The notes under the pieces were generated by a model. The model made no database searches, was not told the DNA's origin, and saw only the letters and a list, made by a program, of their open reading frames with translations. 64,000 nucleotides of DNA from Dorea_D sp963559605 (GTDB taxonomy: Bacteria; Bacillota; Clostridia; Lachnospirales; Lachnospiraceae), in contig CAUWLL010000004.1 of the NCBI GenBank assembly GCA_963559605.1, forward strand, positions 33,354-97,353. The letters are read 5' to 3'. The translations under genes were made by a program, and so were the position numbers. Within the stretch, counting starts at the first letter, position 1. Each line of letters begins with the position of its first letter. Positions 18,259 through 27,778 of the stretch are shown piece after piece.

Positions 18259-19566
18259 TTATCCAATCAATCCAAGCAGTTCTGTCTTTAACTCTTCAAA
18301 TTTTGCATTTATATCGGCACCTGATACTGTTGACTCAATCAATTTATTTCCAATTGCATTTGCAATATCACTTCCCCACTGTGCATCTAATGTTGCTACA
18401 ATATGTTCTGCCTCATTTGCTTTTGCACATGCTTCTGCCAAAAGAACTGTCTTTTCGTCTGAGCCTTCTGCGAGCTTATTCAAATCTAATGTTGTAGTAC
18501 ATGGGTTCGCCCCTACTTCTTTAAAAATTCTTGTCTGTACTTCATCACTTGTCATATATTTGACAAATTCCAATGCTAATTCTTTCTTTTCATCACTCAT
18601 ATCATTTGCGATTGTGATTCCGCCACTTGCTGCTGAAAGCGCTACATTTCCAGGGAAAATTGCCGGTTTAAAGTTTGTTGTATCTTCAAATCCACCTGCT
18701 GCCCATACACCATTAAAGAATACTGCTGATTTTCCTTTGTTAAAATCTGCCGCCCAGTCATTTGCTCCGTCATCAGAACTGCTGCTGGCATTCGCTGAAC
18801 CATTCTGTTGATCCATGCCCGCTACCTGTTTGAATGCCTCTTCAAATTCTTTAGAAGCAATTGTATCTTCTGTCAAAGGTTCTTCTAACATTTTTCTTCC
18901 GCCTTCTGACATACCAAGAATTGCATTAAAACATCTCGCAGAACCTTGTCCGGCTCCATATGCATATATATCCTTCCCTGATGAGCGAACTTGTTCCATA
19001 GCAGTCTCAAATGCCGCCCAGTCCTTCCATGTATCCGGCGCCGCTACGCCTGCATCTGCAAGAACTTTATCATTGTACCAGTATCCCAATGTCAAAAGCT
19101 GATCATGTACCGTGTAAATTTTTCCATCTACATCATTTTGTGTATAGTTGATTCCAACATTATCTTTGATTCCCTCTTCATCTATGTATGGTTTCATATC
19201 CAGCAGAAGTCCCTGCGAAATTGCAGAAAGCGATACTGAACGTCCTGCAAGGTCGATCATATCCGGGTATCCGCCACCAGCCACCTTATTCTCTACTACA
19301 CTGTCAATATCTTCTGTCGGAATTGGTTTGAACTCTACATCTCCATCGGCATGTTCTTTTGCAAATCCATCATAGATTTCACGCATTACCTGTGCAGGCG
19401 CCCATTCTGACTCGTCCTGATAGTATCCATGATAAAATTCCAAAACGTTGTCACTTGATTTTTTTCCTTCCTCTTTTTTTTCTTCTGATTTCCCGCATCC
19501 TGCCAAAGCCATAGACGAAACCATTGCAGCAATCAAAATCAGACTGGTAATTTTTCTCTTTTTCAT
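18259..19566 (-). CDS. Sugar-binding lipoprotein of the ABC importer
   Basis: An extracellular solute-binding protein (family 1). It starts with a lipoprotein signal peptide ending in the lipobox LAGC, followed by an acidic/Lys linker (GKSEEKKEEGKKSSD). The 435-residue length and motifs such as WYNDKVLADAG and FNGVWAAG, and the C-terminal FVKYMTSDEVQTRIFKEVGA, are typical of CUT1 oligosaccharide-binding proteins. It is the first gene of the operon with both permeases, the oxidoreductase and the fucosidase, so a fucosylated glycan is the likely ligand (inference). Confidence 0.93.
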   Translation of the reverse strand: MKKRKITSLILIAAMVSSMALAGCGKSEEKKEEGKKSSDNVLEFYHGYYQDESEWAPAQVMREIYDGFAKEHADGDVEFKPIPTEDIDSVVENKVAGGGYPDMIDLAGRSVSLSAISQGLLLDMKPYIDEEGIKDNVGINYTQNDVDGKIYTVHDQLLTLGYWYNDKVLADAGVAAPDTWKDWAAFETAMEQVRSSGKDIYAYGAGQGSARCFNAILGMSEGGRKMLEEPLTEDTIASKEFEEAFKQVAGMDQQNGSANASSSSDDGANDWAADFNKGKSAVFFNGVWAAGGFEDTTNFKPAIFPGNVALSAASGGITIANDMSDEKKELALEFVKYMTSDEVQTRIFKEVGANPCTTTLDLNKLAEGSDEKTVLLAEACAKANEAEHIVATLDAQWGSDIANAIGNKLIESTVSGADINAKFEELKTELLGLIG

Positions 19567-19734
19567 TTTTTATATCCTCCTTGAGATTTGTTATATTTAG
19601 ATTACCATACTGTCTTTTCGCACTCTATGGATGTTGTTAACTCTTTTTTGCATTATTTCTATCTTTTTGCTTCTCTTTCTACATTTTCTGTATTTTATTT
19701 ATCTTTTCCATATTTTCTTGTAATTTATTGACCC

Positions 19735-19765
19735 ATAAAAAAAGACAGGATACAACCTGCCTCTT
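19735..19765 (-). terminator. Terminator after the second binding protein
   Basis: On the minus strand AAGAGGCAGG pairs with CCTGTCTTT (one G-U pair) and runs into T7, directly at the stop codon of the upstream gene. It separates the two-component operon from the transporter operon. Confidence 0.75.
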
Positions 19766-21024
19766 TACTGTCTCTTTAATTCTGCAATAAACTCTGTTTC
19801 TTCTTTTTTTCCTCCCAATACATTTAAAATGCCATTCTGAAAGACTTCCATCTGCTCCGTCGTCCATAGATTACTAGGCACCTCGATCTTTCTATCCGCT
19901 TGCCGAACTTCCTGTACTGACTGATATAATCTCGGCTCCTGTTGTTTATAGTCTTCGAGATCAACTTGTGGATTGGACGGCATCTGTCCGGTCTCCAGAA
20001 GAATTCTCTCCTGCACCTCTTCACTAAGTATATATTTCAAAAAATTGACGCTTGCATCCTTTTTTTCCTTATCCATAGTGTTCCCGACAACATATCCAAT
20101 ACATGCTGATAAACAAGAAGAGGATTTCCCCTCTCTTCCCGGAAATGTGGCATACCTTGCGTTTATTTTTTTATCAATTAATTTTCCAGCCCAAACACCA
20201 TTGACATAAATGGCTGTTTTTTGACTGTTGAACATACTACCAACATCTCTGTAACCATATTCTCTTCCTGATTCAATATCATATTGATTCATTCGTCTCA
20301 TCGCTTCTAACACATTGCGATATTCATCATCTTCAACTTCTATCAAGTTAGACATTAATTCTTTTTCTTTTGACGCTGAGGTATCTAACAAAAGCGCATC
20401 TGCTAAATAGGTACTGTTCTCTTGTGTGACAATTACCGGAATCACGCCACTTCCACTTTCTTCAGACCACTTTTGTATCCGATCACATACATCGAAAAAT
20501 TCTGCCCATGTCACTGGCACTTCCTCGATACCTGCCTGTTTGAAAATTTCCTCATTATACCAATATCCCCCTGCTGCGAGCAACACATCAGACAACGTAT
20601 ACAAATGTCCACTCTGTTCCCAGTAAGAAATAATCTCCGGTGCAATATTTTGCTTGAAATCTTTATCCTTGTCTAGATAAGGCATCAGATCTAACGCTTT
20701 TTCATTCTCCACCATAAATCGATACACAGAATCCTTTCCATAGCCTCCCATGAACACTAGATCCGGGATTTCTCCAACCGAAAGCATATTCCCCACTTTC
20801 TCTACCACTTCCTCCGATGAAGTCATAGACATTAGATTCAGTTTGATATTGGGATACTCTTTTTCAAAATCCTGATAAATTTCCCTCATTCGAATATGCT
20901 CTTCTTCCATCGTTCCCCATCCATGTATCAGTGTAATCTCTACTTTTTCTTTTTCCTTTTTCTGGCATCCCGTAAAAATCAAACAGAAAAGGATAAGCCC
21001 CAAAACTATTCTTCTTCTCTTCAC
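19765..21024 (-). CDS. Second solute-binding lipoprotein, coupled to a two-component system
   Basis: A family-1 extracellular solute-binding protein of 419 residues. I choose the GTG at 21024 because AAGGAG sits 5 nt upstream, inside the end of the regulator gene, and the signal peptide (RRRIVLGLILFCLIFTGC) then starts at once with a lipobox Cys. Core motifs parallel the first binding protein (WYNEEIFKQAG, IYVNGVWAGK, FLKYILSEEVQERILLETG), so the two are paralogues. It has no permease of its own and follows the response regulator by one base, so it may present ligand to the adjacent sensor kinase rather than to a transporter; this is inference. Confidence 0.9.
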   Translation of the reverse strand: MKRRRIVLGLILFCLIFTGCQKKEKEKVEITLIHGWGTMEEEHIRMREIYQDFEKEYPNIKLNLMSMTSSEEVVEKVGNMLSVGEIPDLVFMGGYGKDSVYRFMVENEKALDLMPYLDKDKDFKQNIAPEIISYWEQSGHLYTLSDVLLAAGGYWYNEEIFKQAGIEEVPVTWAEFFDVCDRIQKWSEESGSGVIPVIVTQENSTYLADALLLDTSASKEKELMSNLIEVEDDEYRNVLEAMRRMNQYDIESGREYGYRDVGSMFNSQKTAIYVNGVWAGKLIDKKINARYATFPGREGKSSSCLSACIGYVVGNTMDKEKKDASVNFLKYILSEEVQERILLETGQMPSNPQVDLEDYKQQEPRLYQSVQEVRQADRKIEVPSNLWTTEQMEVFQNGILNVLGGKKEETEFIAELKRQ

Positions 21025-21025
21025 A

Positions 21026-22099
21026 CTATCTCCTTCCACATGTCTGCTCGTATTCTTTCGGTGGACATCCCGCATACTTCTTAAAGACTTTTGAAAAATA
21101 TGCCGTATCCTCAAATCCGGTCATTGACGCTACCTCGTAAATCTTTTTTTCCCCTTTTTCCAAAAGTGCCTTTGCTTTCTCAATCCGCAGCGAATTAATC
21201 GTATCGAACAGGTTCTTTCCAACTTTCATCTTATAGAAACGACTAAGATATCCAGAGCTGACATGAACTGCCTCCGCAATATCCTCTAATGTAATCCGCT
21301 CGGCATAATGGTTCTGTATATAATTCTGAACACGATTCAAAAGGTTTCCAACCTCTTCCGACTCCGGCATCTGCTCTTTTTCCAAAAGTATAATCTGTTC
21401 CTCATGTTTCTTTTTTTTGGTATACGCCTGGATCTGCCCATATAAGAGCAATGTATCCTCCTCCTTACGATACGGTGCACTACATATAATCTTTGGCTTC
21501 TCCCCTAGAAAATTTTCACAAAAACCTCGCATCTTTTCACACCCTTGCATAATTTCTTCTATCTGACTCCCATTTTTCTCCGTAACCATAATACCCTCTT
21601 CCTGATTCCCAAGGGTAAGAATCTGATATTCAATGGAATGAAATGCGTGTGTAAAAAATTTTCTCACTTTTTCCCTTTGTCTGACCGGAGTGATCATAAT
21701 CATACGATATGACCTGATCACCTCACTCTCTTTCTTCTTACGAATCCGCTCAATCGCAACAGGAATTTCTTCTAATGCAGACGTTTTTATAATATAGTCA
21801 CTCACCTTATATTGTATTGCTTTTTGTGCATATTGAAAATCAGCATACGCAGTCAGAAATATAATAACTGTAGGAATATTATTCTTATAGATGAACTCAG
21901 CAACCTCCATGCCGCTCATCACCGGCATTTTAATATCTATGACCGCTACATCCGGCGAACACTTTTGAACCTCTTCTAAAAGTTCTTGTCCGTTTTCAGC
22001 GCTGTACACAAGCTCACAACCAATCGCACTCCAGTCAATCAATTTTTCCAGTCCTTCTCGAATATACGGTTCATCATCTGCAATCATTACTTTCCACAT
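21026..22099 (-). CDS. Response regulator, REC plus AraC-type HTH (YesN-like)
   Basis: The receiver domain (1-120) has the acidic pair ADDEP and the phospho-acceptor Asp in VIDIKMPVMSGMEV (about residue 55). A C-terminal AraC domain (about 255-350) carries ITLEDIAEAVHVSSGYLSRF and VASMTGFEDTAYFSKVFKK, then YAGCPPKEY. The start overlaps the kinase gene by 13 nt with an AAAGGAGG site. It is the partner of the neighbouring YesM-like kinase and the likely activator of the transporter/fucosidase operon that follows. Confidence 0.94.
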   Translation of the reverse strand: MWKVMIADDEPYIREGLEKLIDWSAIGCELVYSAENGQELLEEVQKCSPDVAVIDIKMPVMSGMEVAEFIYKNNIPTVIIFLTAYADFQYAQKAIQYKVSDYIIKTSALEEIPVAIERIRKKKESEVIRSYRMIMITPVRQREKVRKFFTHAFHSIEYQILTLGNQEEGIMVTEKNGSQIEEIMQGCEKMRGFCENFLGEKPKIICSAPYRKEEDTLLLYGQIQAYTKKKKHEEQIILLEKEQMPESEEVGNLLNRVQNYIQNHYAERITLEDIAEAVHVSSGYLSRFYKMKVGKNLFDTINSLRIEKAKALLEKGEKKIYEVASMTGFEDTAYFSKVFKKYAGCPPKEYEQTCGRR

Positions 22100-23829
22100 G
22101 GCGGTGCCTCCTTTTCAAGTGGTAAACAAATCGTAACACACGTTCCGGCATCTATTTCGCTTTCAATCTCCATCGTCGCTTCTTCTCCATAAACTGTCCG
22201 AAGCATTTGCTGCGTATTTATCAAACCGATATGTGTATGCTTTTTATCTGCCTTCTGCTCCTTTTTCTCTAGTTCTTTCACGTCAAACCCAACTCCATTA
22301 TCCTTTACTTGAATCCAAAGCTTTCCATTTTGCTCTTTTGCCACGACCGTTATATTTCCTTTTTCCTGTTTTGGCTCTAAGCCGTGTGCCACCGCATTTT
22401 CTACAAGAGGTTCAATCATCAGTCTTGGTATTTTAGCTGTTTTGACCTCCTCGTCACAGCAAATTTCATACATAATCTTTCCTGCAAAACGCTCACTCTG
22501 TAGTAAAAGATAAAACTCAATCAGCTCTATTTCCTCCGAAAATGGAATCTGTATTTCTCCTTTTCGAAAAATCTTTCCCTGTATCAGCTTCGAAAATGCC
22601 CCCAAAAGCTTTTGCATCTGCTTGTCTCCACTAAGGGCAGCACGCATACTTAACATGGACAGAATATTAAACATAAAATGCGGATTAATCTGCGACTGCA
22701 AATATCTTACTTGTGTTTGTGTTGCCAAAAGCTGCTTCTCATACACCTCTGTAATCAGTTCTTTTATCTGCTCTGTCATCTCGTTGAATAAATGGCTGAT
22801 TTCTTCGAATTCTCTTGTATCGAACTCTCTCATTCTTCCATTTAATTTCCCATTTCCAAATTTTTGAATATCCTCTCCAATCCATTTTAGCGGCTTTGTC
22901 ATTTTCATAGAAGCTAAAAATACAAGAATACCTGTAATTCCAATCACAGCCATAAAAATTAATGCAAACGGCCGGATTGTTGATAAAATAGAACGATTGA
23001 TTGATTGCCTGCTCACCAGCAGATTGCTTTTCATACCAAATCCAGTGTTTTTTGCATGAATCATATAGGTTTCATTTTGTACCTCTATTTCCTGATTAGA
23101 AAACTGTTGATTCTGCACCAATCCGCTTGATATATTTCTTGCTCCTTCATTTACAAACAAGACTTCCCCATCTGCTCCTGCAACCATCCAAAGTCTATCT
23201 TTGTACAACTCGGATGTATCAAACAGCTCCTCCACAGCTTCTTTTTCAATCGACAAAATGCAACATCCAGTCTCATTCATATTTTCATCATAGATTCTTG
23301 TACATACATAGGTTCGTTCTTCTATAGATATATATCGGTACTCTTTCTCACTTTTCATGAACTCTTCGCTGATTTCTTTTAAAAACTGGTTTTGTATCTC
23401 CAATTTTTCTACAACCATCGGATAGAATTGACTATGTACCCACTTTCCTTTGCTGTTGAATAAATATACACAGTCGACGAATGGATGCACCGAATTCACG
23501 ACATTAGCTTCCGAAAATAGATTGGCAGCACTTATGAACTGCTCTCTCACCTCTTCTATATTATAGTTATCTCCTTCCATGAACTGCTTCAATATCTTAT
23601 TGTTTCGAAAAGAGATAATCATATTTTCCATATTTTTAACTCTTGTATCAAACTGTCCATTTGTGTTTTCCAGATAAAATTTCAAATCGGTGTGTGCCTG
23701 TTCTGAAAAATGATACAGCGATAATGCCGTCTGCACAATTCCTAAAATAAAAACAGAAATAATACATGCGGAAAGGGTGAGAAAAATAACCTCATTTCTA
23801 AAACTTCGTTTCTTTTTTTCTTTTTTCAT
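22087..23829 (-). CDS. Sensor histidine kinase (YesM-like)
   Basis: A 580-residue membrane kinase: one N-terminal helix (about 12-34), a large extracellular sensing region (about 35-285), a second helix (about 287-310), a HAMP linker, a His_kinase domain with SQINPHFMFN (phospho-His at about 384) and an HATPase domain with N-box LVENAVAHGLEP and DNGVGF. These kinases typically sense sugars, often through a binding lipoprotein, and here such a protein is encoded two genes downstream. The ATG lacks a strong ribosome site. The frame ends 13 nt inside the regulator gene. Confidence 0.94.
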   Translation of the reverse strand: MKKEKKKRSFRNEVIFLTLSACIISVFILGIVQTALSLYHFSEQAHTDLKFYLENTNGQFDTRVKNMENMIISFRNNKILKQFMEGDNYNIEEVREQFISAANLFSEANVVNSVHPFVDCVYLFNSKGKWVHSQFYPMVVEKLEIQNQFLKEISEEFMKSEKEYRYISIEERTYVCTRIYDENMNETGCCILSIEKEAVEELFDTSELYKDRLWMVAGADGEVLFVNEGARNISSGLVQNQQFSNQEIEVQNETYMIHAKNTGFGMKSNLLVSRQSINRSILSTIRPFALIFMAVIGITGILVFLASMKMTKPLKWIGEDIQKFGNGKLNGRMREFDTREFEEISHLFNEMTEQIKELITEVYEKQLLATQTQVRYLQSQINPHFMFNILSMLSMRAALSGDKQMQKLLGAFSKLIQGKIFRKGEIQIPFSEEIELIEFYLLLQSERFAGKIMYEICCDEEVKTAKIPRLMIEPLVENAVAHGLEPKQEKGNITVVAKEQNGKLWIQVKDNGVGFDVKELEKKEQKADKKHTHIGLINTQQMLRTVYGEEATMEIESEIDAGTCVTICLPLEKEAPPCGK

Positions 23830-23963
23830 ATTTCAATTTTACCATCTCAGAATATTTATGAAAAGGTTTAATTAAGCCAATATTATTCACGGCTACGCGT
23901 ATAGATGCTGAAAGCCACGTATTTATTGGATTTTAATTGAATATTGCGTTTCACTTATTAATT

Positions 23964-24018
23964 AAAATCTCCTGTAGAAAATCAAGTATAAAAGCACTGA
24001 ATTCTACTGGAGATTCTT
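23964..24018 (-). terminator. Terminator after alpha-galactosidase
   Basis: On the minus strand AATCTCC-GTAGAA pairs with TTCTAC-GGAGATT (one mismatch) around a long loop and is followed by a T/A-rich run just past the alpha-galactosidase stop. Confidence 0.65.
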
Positions 24019-24021
24019 ATT

Positions 24022-26184
24022 TTACACTTCATTCAAATGATATTGTCTCGCGAAGTATTCTTCATTTACAATCGGAATCGCAATTCCCACATACCGTAAG
24101 GTCGCACCAGAATAAACACCATCCGTCTCCAGACAATGATATATTCCATCTTCTTTTAAACCTGGGCACTTTGCATAATAGATTGGTCGATTAGCCCTTG
24201 CTTCCGCCGATACGACAGACAGGAGCGCTTTATTTTTTTCCTCATTTACAAATGCCCATGCACCGTATGCATCACCAGCCATCGTCGATGCTACTCGATA
24301 ATATGTTCCGTAATGAATCAACTCCCATTGTTCTTTATACGCTTGGATCTGTTCCCGGATCTCCTGCTTTTCTTCTTCGTCTAATGTCGTCAAATCCAAC
24401 TCGTATCCTAGATTTCCTGCCATCGCTACAACTCCGCGCGTATGCATGCTTGTATTTCTACCTGTCTGATGATTTGGAACCGCAGAAACATGCGCACTTA
24501 CAGAAGAAATAGGATAGCCATAGGAAGTTCCCTCCTGGATCACCAGCCGCTCGATGGCATCTGTATTATCACTACACCATATCTGCGGTGTGTAATACAG
24601 CATTCCTGCATCAAATCTACCTCCTCCACTAGAACAGCCTTCTATAAGGAGCGCTGGATAGGTTTGTTGCAAGCGTTCCAAAAAATCATATACACCAAGA
24701 ACGTATTGATACAAAATCATTCCTGCGTCCTGTCGCCTTGCCATCTCCGAATACACTTCACAAATACTGCGGTTCATGTCCATTTTCAAATATTCAATCT
24801 TTGCGTGATCCAATACAAAGGAAATTTTTTGGAAAATATAATCCACAACCTCTTTTCTAGAAAAATCAAGAACCAACTGATTTCTTCCCAGCACAGGCGG
24901 TTTCCCCGGAATCCTCAAGACCCACTCTGGATGCGCCCGATATAGGTTACTATCTTCATTGACCATTTCTGGTTCAATCCAAAGTCCAAATTGTAACCCT
25001 TCTTTATGGATAGCCTCTGATAATTCTCTCAGCGTACCACCGATCTTTTCCTCATTGACTTCCCAATCTCCTAAGCCTGCAAGATCATTGTTACGTTTTC
25101 CAAACCATCCATCATCTAATACAAGCATCTCCATCCCAAGGTCAGATGCTTGCTTTGCAATCTCGATTAGCTTTTCTCCCGTAAAATCAAAATAGGTTGC
25201 TTCCCAGTTATTCACCAAAATTGGTCGTCTTCGATGTTGATAGCTTCCTCTGCAAATATGCTCTCGAATAAACAAATGAAATTGCTGGGATAACCGTGAA
25301 AGTCCCTTTTCTGTGCAGGACAATATTACCTCCGGTGCATAAAACTTCTCGCCCGGCTCTAAATGATAGTCAAAGGCTTCGTTCAAAAGTCCCATTTGAA
25401 GCCTTATTTGTTCAAATTGATCCTTCTCTGCCTCCACAACAAAATTTCCACTGTATACAAAAGACATTCCATAACAAAGTCCAGACTCTTCCGTAGTATG
25501 CTGCTCTGCTAAAATGACAAACGGATTATGCTGATGGCTTGATGTTCCTCTTCGACTTTCCACACAGTGCTTTGCATGTCCGACAGGAACCCTCTCCGAG
25601 ATTCTTTCCATCATATGCCTTCCATGAAAATAAAGTAAATCATACTGTCCTGTCACAAACTCCAACGTGGCAGAAAGCACTTTTTGGATCACAACTTCCT
25701 CAAAGCTTCTATTAATCACCTCTACGCTTCGTGTAATCACATCTTGTTCGAAAAAAATACCATAACGCAACATAATCTGTACTTTTGTACAAGGATCCTC
25801 CAAAAGAATCTGGCATGTCTGCACCCCATTCTCTCCATAAGCTGCCGGTAATCGAGGAATTTGATATTTTCCATCCAACATTTGATGGGAGCGATATCTA
25901 AAATCCACGCCGCGTACCCCGTCTTTCTTGGTCAACTCGAAAGCCGGGCTTCGATAATCTCCATTTCCAAAGCATGGATATTCCTGGGGCAACACATCGC
26001 ACGAAACCGTATTATCTCCATGCAAATCATACGGAACGCCGCTCATTCCTCGCTCATAATGCAAAAGAGTGTTACTCAAATCCCCTTTATTTTTTGCACC
26101 ATAATATAAATGTAACAGGAGACCTTGCTCTGTCACACCCATTTGATAGGTTGTATGCTTCGTCTGTAATGTTATCAGTTCCAT
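24022..26184 (-). CDS. Alpha-galactosidase, GH36
   Basis: This 720-residue enzyme hydrolyses terminal alpha-galactosides (melibiose, raffinose-type sugars or galactosylated glycans). GH36 signatures include EMLVLDDGWFGKRNND, WIEPEMVNEDS, the nucleophile Asp in EYLKMDMNRSICEVYS, ECSSGGGRFDAG-type text (EGCSSGGGRFDAGMLYYTP) and the acid/base region WCSDNTDAIERL. The length is that of group I cytoplasmic enzymes, and no signal peptide is present. An ACGGAGG site directly follows the stop of a small upstream frame encoding a broken sensor-kinase N-terminus. It faces the same way as the two-component operon. Confidence 0.95.
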   Translation of the reverse strand: MELITLQTKHTTYQMGVTEQGLLLHLYYGAKNKGDLSNTLLHYERGMSGVPYDLHGDNTVSCDVLPQEYPCFGNGDYRSPAFELTKKDGVRGVDFRYRSHQMLDGKYQIPRLPAAYGENGVQTCQILLEDPCTKVQIMLRYGIFFEQDVITRSVEVINRSFEEVVIQKVLSATLEFVTGQYDLLYFHGRHMMERISERVPVGHAKHCVESRRGTSSHQHNPFVILAEQHTTEESGLCYGMSFVYSGNFVVEAEKDQFEQIRLQMGLLNEAFDYHLEPGEKFYAPEVILSCTEKGLSRLSQQFHLFIREHICRGSYQHRRRPILVNNWEATYFDFTGEKLIEIAKQASDLGMEMLVLDDGWFGKRNNDLAGLGDWEVNEEKIGGTLRELSEAIHKEGLQFGLWIEPEMVNEDSNLYRAHPEWVLRIPGKPPVLGRNQLVLDFSRKEVVDYIFQKISFVLDHAKIEYLKMDMNRSICEVYSEMARRQDAGMILYQYVLGVYDFLERLQQTYPALLIEGCSSGGGRFDAGMLYYTPQIWCSDNTDAIERLVIQEGTSYGYPISSVSAHVSAVPNHQTGRNTSMHTRGVVAMAGNLGYELDLTTLDEEEKQEIREQIQAYKEQWELIHYGTYYRVASTMAGDAYGAWAFVNEEKNKALLSVVSAEARANRPIYYAKCPGLKEDGIYHCLETDGVYSGATLRYVGIAIPIVNEEYFARQYHLNEV

Positions 26185-26196
26185 TTTTCCTCCGTT

Positions 26197-26415
26197 TTAC
26201 TCTTCTAGTGCTTTCAAAAGCTCCTCATCCTGTACTTTCAGCCGCACATTTTGTACATACATGGATGCATACCGTTCCAAATTAAAAACAACCTCTTCTA
26301 AATATTTCGAATAGCTGAAAAAGGTAAGAAACACTGCGGTTCCAATCAACAATCCAAGAAAAGAAATATTCAATCGTTTAAAAATACTGAATTTTCGTAA
26401 ATGCTGTGTAATCAT
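26197..26415 (-). pseudogene. N-terminal fragment of a YesM-like sensor kinase
   Basis: The 72-residue frame has a start with an AAGGAAAGG site, a basic N-terminus (FSIFKRLNIS) and one membrane helix (FLGLLIGTAVFLTFFSY), then the beginning of an extracytoplasmic coil that stops after LLKALEE. This is the usual opening of a YesM-type kinase; the remaining 500 or so residues are absent. The stop lies 12 nt before the alpha-galactosidase start, so the remnant may still be translated and pass ribosomes to that gene. Confidence 0.6.
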
Positions 26416-26478
26416 TTTACTCTACCTTTCCTTCACTCGTAAAAAATATCGTTTTCTTCAGACTCCTTGCTTTGGAAC

Positions 26479-26982
26479 TCATAACAATAAATCCATACAT
26501 CTTTTCATTACCTTTTCTACTCCAAATCGAAAACCTTTTACTGCTAATAGATTAAGATCTTTATCTGTCGAAACAGCATAATACTTTATAGCGCTAATAA
26601 CTGTTTCTTCATTTTCTACCTGTTCCAGAATAAATCTATACCCATCAGTAGTAACCTGTGTATCAATATTAACACGGCTGATAAAAGCTTCAATCAGCTC
26701 TTTTTTACTACGAAGCTGTATACTTGCATCCGCTGCTTTGCGGATAGAATTGGGAATTTCTTTGTCCTCATAGTCGTTCCAGTAATCGTTGAAACTCTTT
26801 AGAAGAACTATGCGGCTAGCGCTCTTATCGCCAAAGAGAGCGCTTGGATCAGTCCGTGTATTTTCAGATTTTTGTCCACCTGCAAGGTGTTGAGCGTGGT
26901 GGCATCTTTTCTTTAAATTAGTCGGGTCAACTCCATTATCATATTTTAAAAGATGCTCATTTGGATTTAAGATATAAAACAA
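26479..26982 (-). pseudogene. Remnant of type I restriction subunit HsdR
   Basis: The 167-residue frame contains DPSALFGDKSASRIVLLKSF, fused about 25 residues later to IRKAADASIQLRSKKELIEA. Both resemble separate parts of HsdR, the motor/nuclease subunit of type I restriction enzymes, the second being near its C-terminus. The intervening few hundred residues are missing. The last 45 residues no longer resemble the family, and the N-terminus is not a natural start. No hsdM or hsdS is present. I read it as an internally deleted, dead gene. Confidence 0.55.
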
Positions 26983-27666
26983 ATACTTGATATCAACAAC
27001 ATTATATCACAACAACTTACACTATCCACACTCTTTCTTCGTTGAATTTCCGAACTTCTAATAAACTTCTAATAAATAAGATTATCTTATCATTCGGTTG
27101 TAAGTCTTTAAAGTCTATTATCTTCTGCTTGAGCACGATATAAAAACTGGGAAAAGATCTTAGATGAATTCTCCTTTCAAAATTAGTATGTAAAAAGGGC
27201 TACCAACAGTTACCTGTCAGTGTCCTTCAAAAAAGAAGTGTGATAACCCATATTTGTCCTCGACATCCCTAGGAGCATATGCTACAGGGATGTCATCAAA
27301 CAGCTGGTTGCTTACCAGCTCCATAGGAATCTAACCTCCCCGTAAGTCTCACCCGGCTATCCCCATTGTGGGATTCCCGCAGTGCTGGGGCTGTGGCTGG
27401 ACAGAAGTATCCTTATACCTGTTCCTTTCATCGCTGTATCGGGAGCAACCCGATATTTACAAGCCAATAGTTCTCGCTCCTACCATCCACATTTAACAGA
27501 CAAATAAATAAGAGTGATCCTGTGTTCTGACCTCGGTCTGTCGTGGCGTATTGCTGATGTGGCTAGTGTGGTTAGCACCGGCAACAGGAACGATTTTGTT
27601 GGGTATAGTATAGATAGGCGATTGACATGAATATGATTTTAAGTAGGTTTTACAGGAAAATCAGCG
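26983..27666. other. Palindrome-rich, mostly non-coding stretch
   Basis: No normal gene is visible. Several hairpins cluster here: 27262-27294 (GACATCCCT/AGGGATGTC), 27301-27319 (GCTGGT/ACCAGC) and one near 27436-27452 (ATCGGG/CCCGAT complement). A short frame with a good ribosome site (27217-27324, minus) overlaps the first two hairpins. The composition is more GC-rich than the flanks. I take it as the remains of a mobile element or an uncharacterised structured RNA. Confidence 0.45.
27217..27324 (-). CDS. Small protein frame, 35 residues, unknown
   Basis: The frame opens with ATG at 27324 behind a GGGGAGG site and encodes MELVSNQLFDDIP, then VAYAPRDVEDKYGLSHFFFE and GH. It is mildly acidic with no membrane helix. 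Two strong hairpins fall within it, so either the RNA fold or the peptide could be the selected feature. I do not recognise a family. Confidence 0.35.
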   Translation of the reverse strand: MELVSNQLFDDIPVAYAPRDVEDKYGLSHFFFEGH

Positions 27667-27778
27667 AATAGACTATATATTAGCGAGATATCAGGAAACG
27701 CTTTCTGAACTTCCGAAAGGTACGACTTCTGAGAAGCTAATTTACATTTCCAGAGGAGGTTTGATTATGAATGAATAA
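27667..27778 (+). pseudogene. C-terminal fragment of a gene preceding DUF3791
   Basis: An open stretch without a start reads RIDYILARYQETLSELPKG and ends in RGGLIMNE. Its last codons overlap the ATG of the next frame (ATGAATGAATAA), the coupling seen in small two-gene modules. The 5' part is lost. Confidence 0.4.

Noticed and set aside
27692..27706. Possible catabolite-responsive cre element (GGAAACGCTTTCT)
   Set aside because: It lies inside the remnant coding frame next to DUF3791, not upstream of a gene.
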